This document shows positions 18,610 to 25,481 of a stretch of 64,000 nucleotides of DNA, piece after piece. The notes beneath the pieces were generated by a model that was not told the origin of the DNA, did not search any database, and saw only the letters and a list, made by a program, of their open reading frames with translations. The stretch spans positions 3,348,001-3,412,000 of the forward strand of contig NZ_CP066339.1 in the NCBI RefSeq assembly GCF_016406125.1, read 5' to 3'. This DNA comes from Alicyclobacillus sp. SO9 (GTDB taxonomy: Bacteria; Bacillota; Bacilli; Alicyclobacillales; Alicyclobacillaceae). Every line of letters starts with the position of its first letter. The first letter of the stretch is position 1. The position numbers and the translations under genes were made by a program.

Positions 18610-20235
18610 ATGACCGATATGCAGGACTTTGCACTTGATGAACCATCAACTTTGCGAATTTTAAAAGAACTGGCCGAGGTATTAAACGAGGCCAATGACG
18701 TATCTGCAGCCATGGCCGCAATTCTTCCAAGACTTGGTCAAGTCCTGGGTCTATCTACTGCATGGGCCTTTCGCTACGACCCATCCCGCAGTTCCTTTGT
18801 GGAAGTTGGCGCCAGCGGGTTGCCTCCCGCTCTTGCCAAAGAGGACACTGCTGCACTAAAGTCTGGGTGGTGTGAGTGCCAAAGTCAGTTTGTGGACGGT
18901 ACACTGCGGCGGGCCGTGAATCTGGTTCGATGCAGTCGTTTGCGCGATGCTACAGGTGATAAACAAGGATTGGTTTACCACGCCAGCATTCCGCTTCAAA
19001 GCAACGGCAAACCACTGGGAATCCTGAATGTTGCTGCCAGCGGGCCAACTGTGTTTACGGAAAATGCACTGGCGCTTCTTACAACCATCGGACACCAGGT
19101 TGCAATAGCCGTCGACAGAGCCGGCATCTTGGCAGAGCAGCGAGAGCGAAGCAAGAAATCGCAAGCCTTATCGCAAATTACAGCTGAATTAGTCAGCTTT
19201 GTGGAACGTGATGAAATACTCCAGTTTGCCGCGGACAGTCTGGTCAAGCACTTGCACTACGAAGCAGCAGGGATTCTAAATGAAGAACGGGATCCTACGG
19301 CACCTGAGGCTGGTCGCTGCCTGATAGCGGCGGCCCACGCGGATGCTGAGGGCGAACCGGGAGAGTATTCCTATGCCCGCGATACTGACCCTGCTGCAGT
19401 GTTAGACGAGGAACCAGTTATTCTCAGCAATGCCCGCAGTTCTCTGGAAATCAACATTCCTCAAAGTCCGTTTATACTGCGGCTTGAGAGCAGAAAGCTC
19501 CATGTTTTCACCGATGCTGACAAGGAGTTGCTGGAATCGTTTGCTTGGCATATGACGGCAGCACTTGAAAACGAGCGGCTCTACCACCAATCCGTGAAAA
19601 GTGTGCAGTGGCGCGAACGCCGAAGGCTTGCCGCTGATTTGCACGACGCTGTCAGCCAACGTCTTTTCTCTGCCCTGCTGTTAACAAGAAGTCTCAGTCT
19701 GGCGAACAAGGGCGCCGATACTAAGGCGCAAGGGGCAACGCTGACACGCATCCAAAACCTCATTGCACAAAGCCAGCAGGAAATGAGAGAACTGATTCAA
19801 ACACTAAGACCGGCCGGCGGGGAGAAGTTCCTTGAAGCCCTTAAAGACCGACTGTCTCCCTTCCAGGCATATGAAGCCGTAAAATTCGAAATTACAGCTC
19901 CAGCCGACATCCCGGACATGGACCCCCAAACCCAGCAAGCATTGCTGAAGGTTGTGGATGAAGCTGTTCAAAACACACTGCGACACGCACAAGCCACGAC
20001 ACTCAGTATCCGTATTCTGAACGATACCAGAGAACTCATTATTGCGATTGAAGACAATGGCACGGGTTTTGATGTAACAAACACCCAGGCAGGACTGGGT
20101 ACCTCAACAATGAAAGAGCGGGTGGAGCAGGCTGGGGGTACATTTACCCTGCACAGCAAACTGCACGAGGGGACTCGAGTTGTCATCAGAATCCCGCTCG
20201 CGACGCGTTGGCTATCTGATAAAGGAGACATGTGA
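18610..20235 (+). CDS. GAF-domain sensor histidine kinase with Cys-x-Cys...Cys motif
   Basis: 541-residue soluble kinase (no membrane spans). GAF domain 1 is at about 18-170, a second GAF-like region at about 190-320. A HisKA_3 dimerisation domain has phosphoacceptor H345 (RRRLAADLHDAVSQRL), and an HATPase_c domain has DEAVQNTLRHAQ, EDNGTGFD and GLGTSTMKERV. The first GAF contains C88-E-C90 and C108, a pattern resembling oxygen/redox-sensing AirS-type kinases that hold an Fe-S cluster; cluster binding here is inference. It overlaps its response regulator and follows hemY with no visible terminator, so heme biosynthesis and this sensor may share a transcript. AGGGG lies 9 nt before the ATG. 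Confidence 0.93.
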   Translation: MTDMQDFALDEPSTLRILKELAEVLNEANDVSAAMAAILPRLGQVLGLSTAWAFRYDPSRSSFVEVGASGLPPALAKEDTAALKSGWCECQSQFVDGTLRRAVNLVRCSRLRDATGDKQGLVYHASIPLQSNGKPLGILNVAASGPTVFTENALALLTTIGHQVAIAVDRAGILAEQRERSKKSQALSQITAELVSFVERDEILQFAADSLVKHLHYEAAGILNEERDPTAPEAGRCLIAAAHADAEGEPGEYSYARDTDPAAVLDEEPVILSNARSSLEINIPQSPFILRLESRKLHVFTDADKELLESFAWHMTAALENERLYHQSVKSVQWRERRRLAADLHDAVSQRLFSALLLTRSLSLANKGADTKAQGATLTRIQNLIAQSQQEMRELIQTLRPAGGEKFLEALKDRLSPFQAYEAVKFEITAPADIPDMDPQTQQALLKVVDEAVQNTLRHAQATTLSIRILNDTRELIIAIEDNGTGFDVTNTQAGLGTSTMKERVEQAGGTFTLHSKLHEGTRVVIRIPLATRWLSDKGDM

Positions 20236-20957
20236 TTGTGATGAAGCCTGCGATTCGCCTTTTACTAGTGGACGATCACGCTATGGTACGCGAAGGGCTG
20301 CGCTCCTTCCTTGAGCTCGCAGAAGACATGACTATCGTAAAAGAGGCAGAAACGGCAGCAGAAGCGATTGCCAGTGCTGATGAGGAGCAGCTTGATGTCA
20401 TCATCATGGATTTGGTCATGCCAGGTGAACGAAACGGCATTGACGCTATTCGTACCATCGGCCAGAGACACCCGGACATTAGAATTTTGGCGTTAACGTC
20501 CTTTCAGGATGAAAGCCGAATCCTGGATGCCTTGGAAGCTGGAGCGATTGGCTATCTGCAAAAGGATATCAGCCCAGATGACCTCCTGGCCGCAGTACGC
20601 CATGCTGCTGCAGGACGGACAGTGCTTGAAGCACGTGCCATGGAACTACTGCGCAAAGGTCAATTTGGTAATAGAGGAACAGAAGTGCCGCATCAGGAAC
20701 GTCCGGAGGAGAACGCTCACACAACCAGTGAATCCGCAGTCGCTCAACTGCCGCCAGTGGATGTGTTAACACAACGAGAGAGTGAAATCCTGCACAAATT
20801 GGCGCTGGGATACGCCAACAAGGAAATCGGTGCGGCTTTGGGCATCACGGAAAAAACGGTGAAAGTCCATGTGAGTCACATCCTGTCTAAGCTTGGCGTT
20901 TATGACCGGACTCAGGCCGTCATCGTGGCTTCAAAAATGGGAATGGTAGAATTGTGA
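20232..20957 (+). CDS. NarL/LuxR-family response regulator
   Basis: 241-residue DNA-binding response regulator. The receiver has acidic LLVDDH, the likely phosphorylation site D60 (VIIMDLVMPG), T/S in LALTSFQDE and K in GYLQKDIS. The LuxR-type helix-turn-helix is at about 176-240 (LTQRESEILHKLALGYANKEIGAALGI). The linker between domains is about 40 residues, longer than usual. GTG at 20232 lies 4 nt after AAGGAG; GTG at 20238 or ATG at 20241 are alternatives. It overlaps the kinase stop, so the two are a cognate pair. Targets are unknown; the heme operon is a natural candidate. Confidence 0.93.
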   Translation: MIVMKPAIRLLLVDDHAMVREGLRSFLELAEDMTIVKEAETAAEAIASADEEQLDVIIMDLVMPGERNGIDAIRTIGQRHPDIRILALTSFQDESRILDALEAGAIGYLQKDISPDDLLAAVRHAAAGRTVLEARAMELLRKGQFGNRGTEVPHQERPEENAHTTSESAVAQLPPVDVLTQRESEILHKLALGYANKEIGAALGITEKTVKVHVSHILSKLGVYDRTQAVIVASKMGMVEL

Positions 20958-21079
20958 GATGGTTTTAAGGATTTAACACAAAATTCTTATTTGTATAAAA
21001 TTCTGATATTTACATTATTACTGCGTCGTGTTAAATTGGTGACGTGCAGGTTTGACAAGCCTGTTTGTCACCCTTCTTG

Positions 21080-21120
21080 GGCTGTTATTGGGAGTAGGGC
21101 CCCAATAACAGCCTCCTTTT
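21080..21120 (+). terminator. Rho-independent terminator of the hem/two-component operon
   Basis: A perfect 13-bp stem, GGCTGTTATTGGG (21080-21092) with CCCAATAACAGCC (21101-21113), then a T-rich tail (tccttttatg). It lies about 120 bp after the response-regulator stop and just before the convergent exporter gene's end, which it could also serve in the other direction. Confidence 0.85.
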
Positions 21121-21135
21121 ATGTTTCATACACAT

Positions 21136-22107
21136 CTATGTACCTTGTTTTTTCACCAAGGTTTCCAACAGCTGAAGTTGAAGAATGAGATCCCGTACAA
21201 GCCATACGGCAAACTTGAGCCGATGATTCACGTCCTGAACAATCCATTCATCGTTCTCCTTATACAATGCCGTGGCCGGAGTATCAGAGGTTAGCTGTAT
21301 CATTCCTTCTGATTTCTTCCGTATCTTTTCCTCATAGGACAAGACATGGGTGACATGGTTTGAAAATTCCGGATAGGGTTGTCTAAGGGTTTCAAAAACC
21401 TTTAAAATCCTGACTTCCGCTGATAGTGTTTGAATCATCTGCCGCGCCACAACTTGGCGCCGGCGCAGAGACATCGGGGTCCTTAGGTGCCACAGCGGAC
21501 GCTCCTCCAGGTATAAGCGGAACAATTCCTCAATCCGCTCCAACTCACGCTCCACTTGTACGCGAGACAGCCGAAGTGCGGCAATTTCTTGAGTTGATCC
21601 CAACCGGAGCAATAGTGACAATTGAGTGCTCAAACTGTAGATTCGGCTGAAAACCCGTTTTCCTTGTCGCGGAGGCAACACAAACAGGTTAATGAGTGTA
21701 GCAAAACTGATACCAATCATAATGAAGACGAACCGGTGTAGTGCATAAGTCAAATAGTGGTCCTGTGAACTGTACGCCAGTGCGATGACCACAAAAATGG
21801 AGAGGTCCAGACTGCGCTCCAACTTCAGTCTCAAGTTGATTGCAATCACGAGGATAATAATAAGTCCAATCACTGCCGGATGTGAACCAAACAGATGTAT
21901 TCCGCCGATGGCAATAATCCCGCCAATAACGTTTGCTTCGGTATTCTCCAGCAACAGTCTCCAGGATTTGTATACGGAAGGCTGAATGGCGAGGACGGAA
22001 GACGCAACAATGTAGCCAATGCCTGTTGTAAGGTGAAACCATTGGCTGATATAAATCGCAAAAATAACTGCTATTCCCGTCTTGATAATGCGGGCTCCAA
22101 CCAGCAT
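21136..22107 (-). CDS. Aromatic acid exporter family (ArAE/DUF939, YqjA-like) membrane protein
   Basis: 323 residues. The N-terminal half has four to six hydrophobic helices beginning LVGARIIKTGIAVIFAIYISQWF, with the TGIGYIVASSVLAIQPS segment typical of ArAE_1/FUSC-type proteins. The C-terminal half is soluble and helical. Relatives are proposed to export aromatic acids or to support the envelope; the substrate is unknown. AGGGGGTGA lies upstream of the ATG. It stands alone, convergent with the two-component genes. Confidence 0.88.
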   Translation of the reverse strand: MLVGARIIKTGIAVIFAIYISQWFHLTTGIGYIVASSVLAIQPSVYKSWRLLLENTEANVIGGIIAIGGIHLFGSHPAVIGLIIILVIAINLRLKLERSLDLSIFVVIALAYSSQDHYLTYALHRFVFIMIGISFATLINLFVLPPRQGKRVFSRIYSLSTQLSLLLRLGSTQEIAALRLSRVQVERELERIEELFRLYLEERPLWHLRTPMSLRRRQVVARQMIQTLSAEVRILKVFETLRQPYPEFSNHVTHVLSYEEKIRKKSEGMIQLTSDTPATALYKENDEWIVQDVNHRLKFAVWLVRDLILQLQLLETLVKKQGT

Positions 22108-22139
22108 CCCTTCACCCCCTGACTCATCATACCAGAATT

Positions 22140-22166
22140 AAAGGGCTGCTATAAAAGCAGCCCTTT
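22140..22166 (-). terminator. Stem-loop after the small 93-residue gene
   Basis: A perfect 10-bp hairpin, AAAGGGCTGC (22140-22149) and GCAGCCCTTT (22157-22166), 60 bp past the stop of the minus-strand small gene and just upstream of the exporter start. The tail on the minus strand (TTTAATT) is a modest U-tract. Confidence 0.65.
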
Positions 22167-22226
22167 CTTCAAGTTAAATTTGGCTTCCCTATGTCTTTCA
22201 GCAGATCCACAGATCCGTAAGTTTCA

Positions 22227-22508
22227 TTACATTCTGACAATTGTAACCCCTTGAGGTGTTGTCACCATCACCGGTTCCTCTGATTCATCTTCAGAAACAC
22301 TGCTGGTTTGCGCACTGGCTGCACAGCCATGTTTCTCATTTTTCAGCGTGACATTCCCCTGATTGTACGCCGTCGGCCACTTTTCCAGAACTGCATTGGT
22401 TCTCTGCAGCGTGACCGCCAACTTATCGAGCTTGTGATTCATATGCAACAAGAGTTGATACATATCAGGCCGAGGATTCACATCGCAATTCGGTTCTGGA
22501 ACAGGCAT
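22227..22508 (-). CDS. Small protein of unknown function
   Basis: 93 residues, not recognised. The first half has an amphipathic helix (MYQLLLHMNHKLDKLAVTLQ) that could form a coiled coil; the middle has a Cys in KHGCAAS, an acidic patch SEDESEEPV, and a beta-like tail ending GVTIVRM. The start is ATG of MPVPEPN with GGGAGG 8 nt upstream, preferred over an in-frame start 11 codons earlier. The helical N-terminus followed by a disordered stretch would suit a spore or coat-associated protein, but that is a guess. Confidence 0.65.
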   Translation of the reverse strand: MPVPEPNCDVNPRPDMYQLLLHMNHKLDKLAVTLQRTNAVLEKWPTAYNQGNVTLKNEKHGCAASAQTSSVSEDESEEPVMVTTPQGVTIVRM

Positions 22509-22634
22509 CGTCAAGGCCTCCCTGTAGTCGATAGCACTCACCCTTACGGTAGGCGTTTATCCACCCCTTAGGTCAGTCTATTGGAAAACCTGAAATGTGT
22601 GTGGGCAGATATCCCCGGGTACTGCTGTACCCTT

Positions 22635-22787
22635 TTACAACGCCTCACACTCAAACACGAGTGTTTCCACATCAAAGTCAGTTTCAGCAGAACCGTATAA
22701 TGTCATACCTTCGATAAGATTTGAGAGAACCACGTCCAAGTCGTCGACGACTTCTACTGTTTCTGTATTATACATCACATATTTCAT
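22635..22787 (-). CDS. 50-residue acidic protein of unknown function
   Basis: A short frame starting MKYVMYNTETVEVVDDLDVV, with Asp/Glu-rich composition, one Cys near the end (VFECEAL) and TAA stop. It is supported by a strong AGGAGG 9 nt upstream of ATG. It lies about 125 bp upstream of the 93-residue gene on the same strand. A small hairpin, GGGTAC/GTACCC (22617-22632), follows the stop. I recognise no family. Confidence 0.6.
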   Translation of the reverse strand: MKYVMYNTETVEVVDDLDVVLSNLIEGMTLYGSAETDFDVETLVFECEAL

Positions 22788-23112
22788 CAGACTCGGCCTC
22801 CTTTTATTAACAGAATTTTATGACGCTTAGAAGCTCCTGTCAATTGAAAATTTATGAACGATATCCGAGAACTGCCCATTTGTCTTATTATTCTGTGTTT
22901 GTGGACATATAAATTGAAACTTTGATGAGTCTGTACCCGGTTCAACAGGCTCGGGAGAATTAGATTTGGTTATCAGCAGCACTGCGCTCTATTTGTGTTG
23001 CCGAAGGAGAAATAGTATCCTGAAACGTGATCCAAATTCTAAAGTGAAAGCTTTTTTATAAGCTCCCACAGAATTATGGCATCACTTAGTGACTTTCAAG
23101 GGAGGTAGAATC
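22788..23112. other. Divergent intergenic region, no gene seen
   Basis: 325 bp between the 50-residue gene (minus) and the aldo/keto reductase (plus). AT-rich, with no credible coding frame or RNA. The reductase site GGGAGG is at its right end, and a short AGCTT/AAGCT hairpin is near 23048-23063. Confidence 0.4.
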
Positions 23113-23982
23113 ATGGCAAATCAGACTGTAACCGCTGCTGCATCCGGCAGTTTTACCATTGGTGGAGACTTGACCGTTAATCGTCTGGGCTACGGCGCAA
23201 TGCAACTCACCGGGCCTGGAATCTGGGGAGATCCAAAAAATCCAGATGAAGCGGTCCGCGTACTTCAGCGCGCGGTTGAACTAGGTGTCAATTTTATCGA
23301 CACCGCAGACGCGTATGGACCTTTTGTCTCAGAACAGCTTATAAAGAAGGCTTTGCATCCGTACAAAGACGATTTGGTGATTGCCACTAAGGCTGGCCTG
23401 ACACGGTCTGGTCCGAATGATTGGCGTCCCGTCGGCAGACCCGAATACTTACGTCAGCAAGTCGAGTTGAGTTTGCGTCACCTCGGACTGGAACGCATCG
23501 ACCTCCTGCAGCTTCACCGTATCGATCAAAAAGTGCCCTTAGCCGATCAAGTCGGAGAACTGGCCCTGCTGCAACAGGAAGGCAAGATTCGTCATATTGG
23601 TCTGAGTGAAGTGAGCATTGAAGACCTACAGGCAGCCAGTGAATTTGCCACTATCGTCTCTGTGCAAAATCTTTTCAATCTGGCAAAACGTGACGCAGAA
23701 CCGCTGCTGGATTACGCCCAAGAGCACAACATTGCTTTCATACCCTGGTTTCCGCTTGCCACTGGCGAACTGGCGAAGCAAGGCGGCCCGCTTGATAAGC
23801 TGGCGGAACAACACGGGTCTAAACCTTCCCAACTGGCCCTTGCATGGCTGCTGAAACGTTCGCCCGTGATGTTGCCCATTCCAGGTACATCTACTGTGTC
23901 ACACGTAGAGGAGAACATCTCAGCGGCAGGTATAGAACTGAGTGACGCTGATTTTGAAGCTTTGACGCACGCGGTCAAGTAG
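23113..23982 (+). CDS. Aldo/keto reductase
   Basis: 289-residue NADPH-dependent TIM-barrel oxidoreductase. The catalytic tetrad is visible: Asp and Tyr in FIDTADAYG, Lys in VIATKAGL, His in LLQLHRID. C-terminal cofactor residues are in PIPGTSTVSHVEENISAA. It belongs to the YdbC/AKR13-like group acting on small aldehydes or ketones; the substrate is unknown. The start at MANQTV has GGGAGGT upstream; the frame's earlier start would place that site inside the gene. It is monocistronic, followed by a terminator. Confidence 0.93.
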   Translation: MANQTVTAAASGSFTIGGDLTVNRLGYGAMQLTGPGIWGDPKNPDEAVRVLQRAVELGVNFIDTADAYGPFVSEQLIKKALHPYKDDLVIATKAGLTRSGPNDWRPVGRPEYLRQQVELSLRHLGLERIDLLQLHRIDQKVPLADQVGELALLQQEGKIRHIGLSEVSIEDLQAASEFATIVSVQNLFNLAKRDAEPLLDYAQEHNIAFIPWFPLATGELAKQGGPLDKLAEQHGSKPSQLALAWLLKRSPVMLPIPGTSTVSHVEENISAAGIELSDADFEALTHAVK

Positions 23983-24075
23983 CACTGGCGGGCACGGCAG
24001 ACAGTCGTTCTGTACTGTCTAGGAACTGTGCTATTCGTAAAGGCTTCGCTGTGCTATCAAAAAGGCAATATGAGC

Positions 24076-24112
24076 AAAGGCAGTTTCCTGTGCGGAAACT
24101 GCCTTTTGTCTG
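24076..24112 (+). terminator. Rho-independent terminator after the aldo/keto reductase
   Basis: AAAGGCAGTTTCC (24076-24088) and GGAAACTGCCTTT (24094-24106), a perfect 13-bp stem with a 5-nt loop and a TTTTGTC tail, about 95 bp after the stop. Confidence 0.88.
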
Positions 24113-24303
24113 TATTTTAGCGCCAAAGCCATTTAGTTGGAATCATCTGATTTTTATGACGGATACAATTATCCTATTATTTTATATAACCGACAGAAAA
24201 TTATTTTCATTCGACACGGTTAGACACAAAAATTGCTGTCTATATGCTACTTTAAATCAAAACAACAAATCTCAAAGTCTTGTTAGGTGGAATCAGTTAC
24301 ATC

Positions 24304-24576
24304 ATGGATATTATTGAATATTTGCGAAGAAAAATGATTCGTACGGCAGAGGTTCACGGGAGTTTGACGCACCCTGAAGTAGTCGCAGTCAGCGAACAAC
24401 TGGACCTCTTTTTGGTTCAAGTTCAGCGAAACCGTTCTGTTACTCGAACCTTTGTAAATTCAAGAGTGTCACGTGAAGATTTAAAAGCTGTCAAGATTGC
24501 ACAGCGCAATACAGACAAGGTTTTTAGAAATCGCTACTCAACGCCGACAAGCTTTCGTAAATATCGTAATTTATAG
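24304..24576 (+). CDS. Spo0E-like aspartyl-phosphate phosphatase
   Basis: 90-residue protein whose first half fits the Spo0E family, small two-helix phosphatases that dephosphorylate Spo0A and delay sporulation. Visible: IEYLRRKMIRTAEVHG, then LTHPEVVAVSEQLDLFL, where SEQLD (30-34) is the variant of the S-Q-E-L-D signature. The C-terminal half (basic, RTFVNSRVSREDLKAVK onwards) is an unusual extension. The ATG lacks an ideal site: AGGTGG lies about 13 nt upstream. Family assignment is by motif; function is inferred. Confidence 0.75.
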   Translation: MDIIEYLRRKMIRTAEVHGSLTHPEVVAVSEQLDLFLVQVQRNRSVTRTFVNSRVSREDLKAVKIAQRNTDKVFRNRYSTPTSFRKYRNL

Positions 24577-24652
24577 GCACCAAGCCCCAAGGCAGATTCT
24601 CCGTCCCGCTTGCAGTTGCTTACTGGTACAACCAGACTCGATGCCTTGCCAT

Positions 24653-24727
24653 TCAGTCACAACCACAAATATCACTGCAGCAACATTGCTCTTTTCCACA
24701 TCGTTCACACAAGTTTGATGCGTCCAT
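24653..24727 (-). CDS. Tiny cysteine-rich open frame ending in TGA (tentative)
   Basis: 24 codons with eight Cys, including CERCGKEQCCCSDICGCD, then TGA. AAAGGAG occurs upstream, but about 14 nt from the ATG, longer than ideal. If the TGA were read as selenocysteine, the frame would go on for 10 more residues to a TAA at 24620. A short hairpin, CTGG-TTGTA-CCAG, lies about 18 nt after the TGA, but it lacks the bulged U of known bacterial SECIS elements. It may be fortuitous; it is listed because it sits about 300 bp from a selenocysteine tRNA gene. Confidence 0.2.
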   Translation of the reverse strand: MDASNLCERCGKEQCCCSDICGCD

Positions 24728-24863
24728 CGTGCACTTAGCCACTCCTTTCGATTAGCTGCTAGTTCTTTCACAGCGTAACAGTACACCCCAAAGCCGTATG
24801 CACGCAAGTAGTTGACCTTTGCTGGAAATAGCCGTGGTGTTTGGTCGAAGCCCCTTAGAGTCC

Positions 24864-24892
24864 TTGATTCTTACCTAAACTCGACATATACT
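24864..24892 (+). promoter_or_regulatory. Candidate sigma-A promoter upstream of selC
   Basis: TTGATT (24864-24869) and TATACT (24887-24892) separated by 17 bp. It would start transcription about 125 bp before the tRNA-Sec gene. A second possible -10 (TACAAT, 24975-24980) lies at the end of the tandem 11-bp repeat, but its -35 spacing is poor. Confidence 0.4.
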
Positions 24893-24954
24893 GTGAACTG
24901 TCGGTTTGACAAGCTATCATTCTGAAGCAACCTGCGACAGACGCACAGCAGCGG

Positions 24955-24976
24955 TTGCGTGAGTATTGCGTGAGTA
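24955..24976 (+). repeat. Tandem 11-bp repeat upstream of selC
   Basis: TTGCGTGAGTA occurs twice with no gap (24955-24965, 24966-24976), 46 bp upstream of the tRNA-Sec gene, its right end overlapping a TACAAT hexamer. Origin could be replication slippage or a binding site. Confidence 0.6.
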
Positions 24977-25022
24977 CAATAACTCGACTGCAACGTTAGC
25001 TAGGTCAAACCACACACTTCGA

Positions 25023-25119
25023 GGGGGTGGATGGGGAACTGGTGTCCTCCCTGGCCTTCAAAGCCATGTGTGCGGTGTGGTGCATCGCAGGTGAGTTCGA
25101 TTCTCACACACTCCCGCCA
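25023..25119 (+). tRNA. selC: tRNA-Sec (anticodon TCA)
   Basis: A 97-nt tRNA with the hallmarks of bacterial selenocysteine tRNA: an anticodon loop CTTCAAA with anticodon TCA (25058-25060); an 8-nt acceptor strand GGGGGTGG (25023-25030) facing ACACTCCC (25108-25115), with one G-U and a terminal mismatch; a 5-bp T stem GTGAG/CTCAC around TTCGATT; and a long variable arm with 7-bp stem TGCGGTG/CATCGCA (25071-25077 with 25083-25089). It has a long D stem with 4-nt loop TGGT, a G discriminator and encoded CCA. The 8+5 acceptor/T stack separates it from tRNA-Ser and suppressor tRNAs. It implies SelA/SelB/SelD elsewhere in the genome. Confidence 0.9.
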
Positions 25120-25230
25120 GAAACCGAACGAAATGCAGGCACAGGGTCCCGCACTATCCCCCCATTAATTGCTTACTTGCGGCCGATGCACTCATTGCAA
25201 TGCTGTCGGCGGAAGAAGGATGGGCAGCAA

Positions 25231-25383
25231 ATGAATAAAACCACCGGAACGGTCGCAGTGAAACCCAGTGATACCCGACATGCTTTGTACCGCCTCCCGA
25301 CCAACTGCGTTCAAACTCTAACAACTGAATTGAAGGAGAAGCGCGGAAGACCTTTGGTTTACGAATATAAATCACTCTCATAG
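25231..25383 (+). CDS. Small 50-residue open frame downstream of selC (tentative)
   Basis: Starts MNKTTGTVAVKPSDTRHALY and ends RGRPLVYEYKSLS before TAG. GAAGGA lies about 10 nt upstream of ATG. Composition is protein-like with a basic C-terminal half, but I recognise no family, and it could be a remnant or chance frame. The rest of 25120-25481 shows only a weak hairpin. Confidence 0.3.
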   Translation: MNKTTGTVAVKPSDTRHALYRLPTNCVQTLTTELKEKRGRPLVYEYKSLS

Positions 25384-25455
25384 CAGAACCCCCCACATTG
25401 TCCGTAGTCATCTGCTTTCACGTTGACTGCACAAAACTGTGACTTACGAGAAACA

Positions 25456-25477
25456 CCGAGAGCGAATCCGCTCTGGT
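25456..25477 (-). terminator. Weak hairpin after the GerP-like pair
   Basis: On the minus strand ACC-AGAGCG-GATT-CGCTCT-C-GGT forms a stem of nine pairs with one bulge, directly after the GerP-like stop. The tail GTTTCTCG is only moderately T-rich. Confidence 0.4.
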
Positions 25478-25481
25478 CCAG

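Larger units (their letters stand above)
24577..25022. other. Intergenic region upstream of tRNA-Sec
   Basis: 446 bp with no conventional gene. It holds a tiny Cys-rich frame on the minus strand (24653-24727), a candidate promoter (24864-24892), and a tandem 11-bp repeat TTGCGTGAGTA x2 (24955-24976), all listed separately. A longer minus-strand frame over 24571-24807 lacks a convincing site and protein-like composition. Confidence 0.5.

Noticed and set aside
22597-22830. A 77-residue plus-strand frame
   Set aside because: It lies opposite the 50-residue gene, which has a strong AGGAGG; the plus-strand frame has none and is Ser/Thr-rich shadow sequence.
24571-24807. A 78-residue minus-strand frame upstream of selC
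   Set aside because: It starts at a TTG without a ribosome binding site and has no protein-like pattern; the strong AAAGGAG within it serves another frame if any.
25154-25411. An 85-residue minus-strand frame downstream of selC
   Set aside because: No ribosome binding site and low-complexity Ser/Ala end; not supported.
22571-25480. Integrated element at the tRNA-Sec gene
   Set aside because: tRNA genes are common attachment sites, but there is no integrase, no repeated tRNA 3' end and no foreign-looking gene set nearby.
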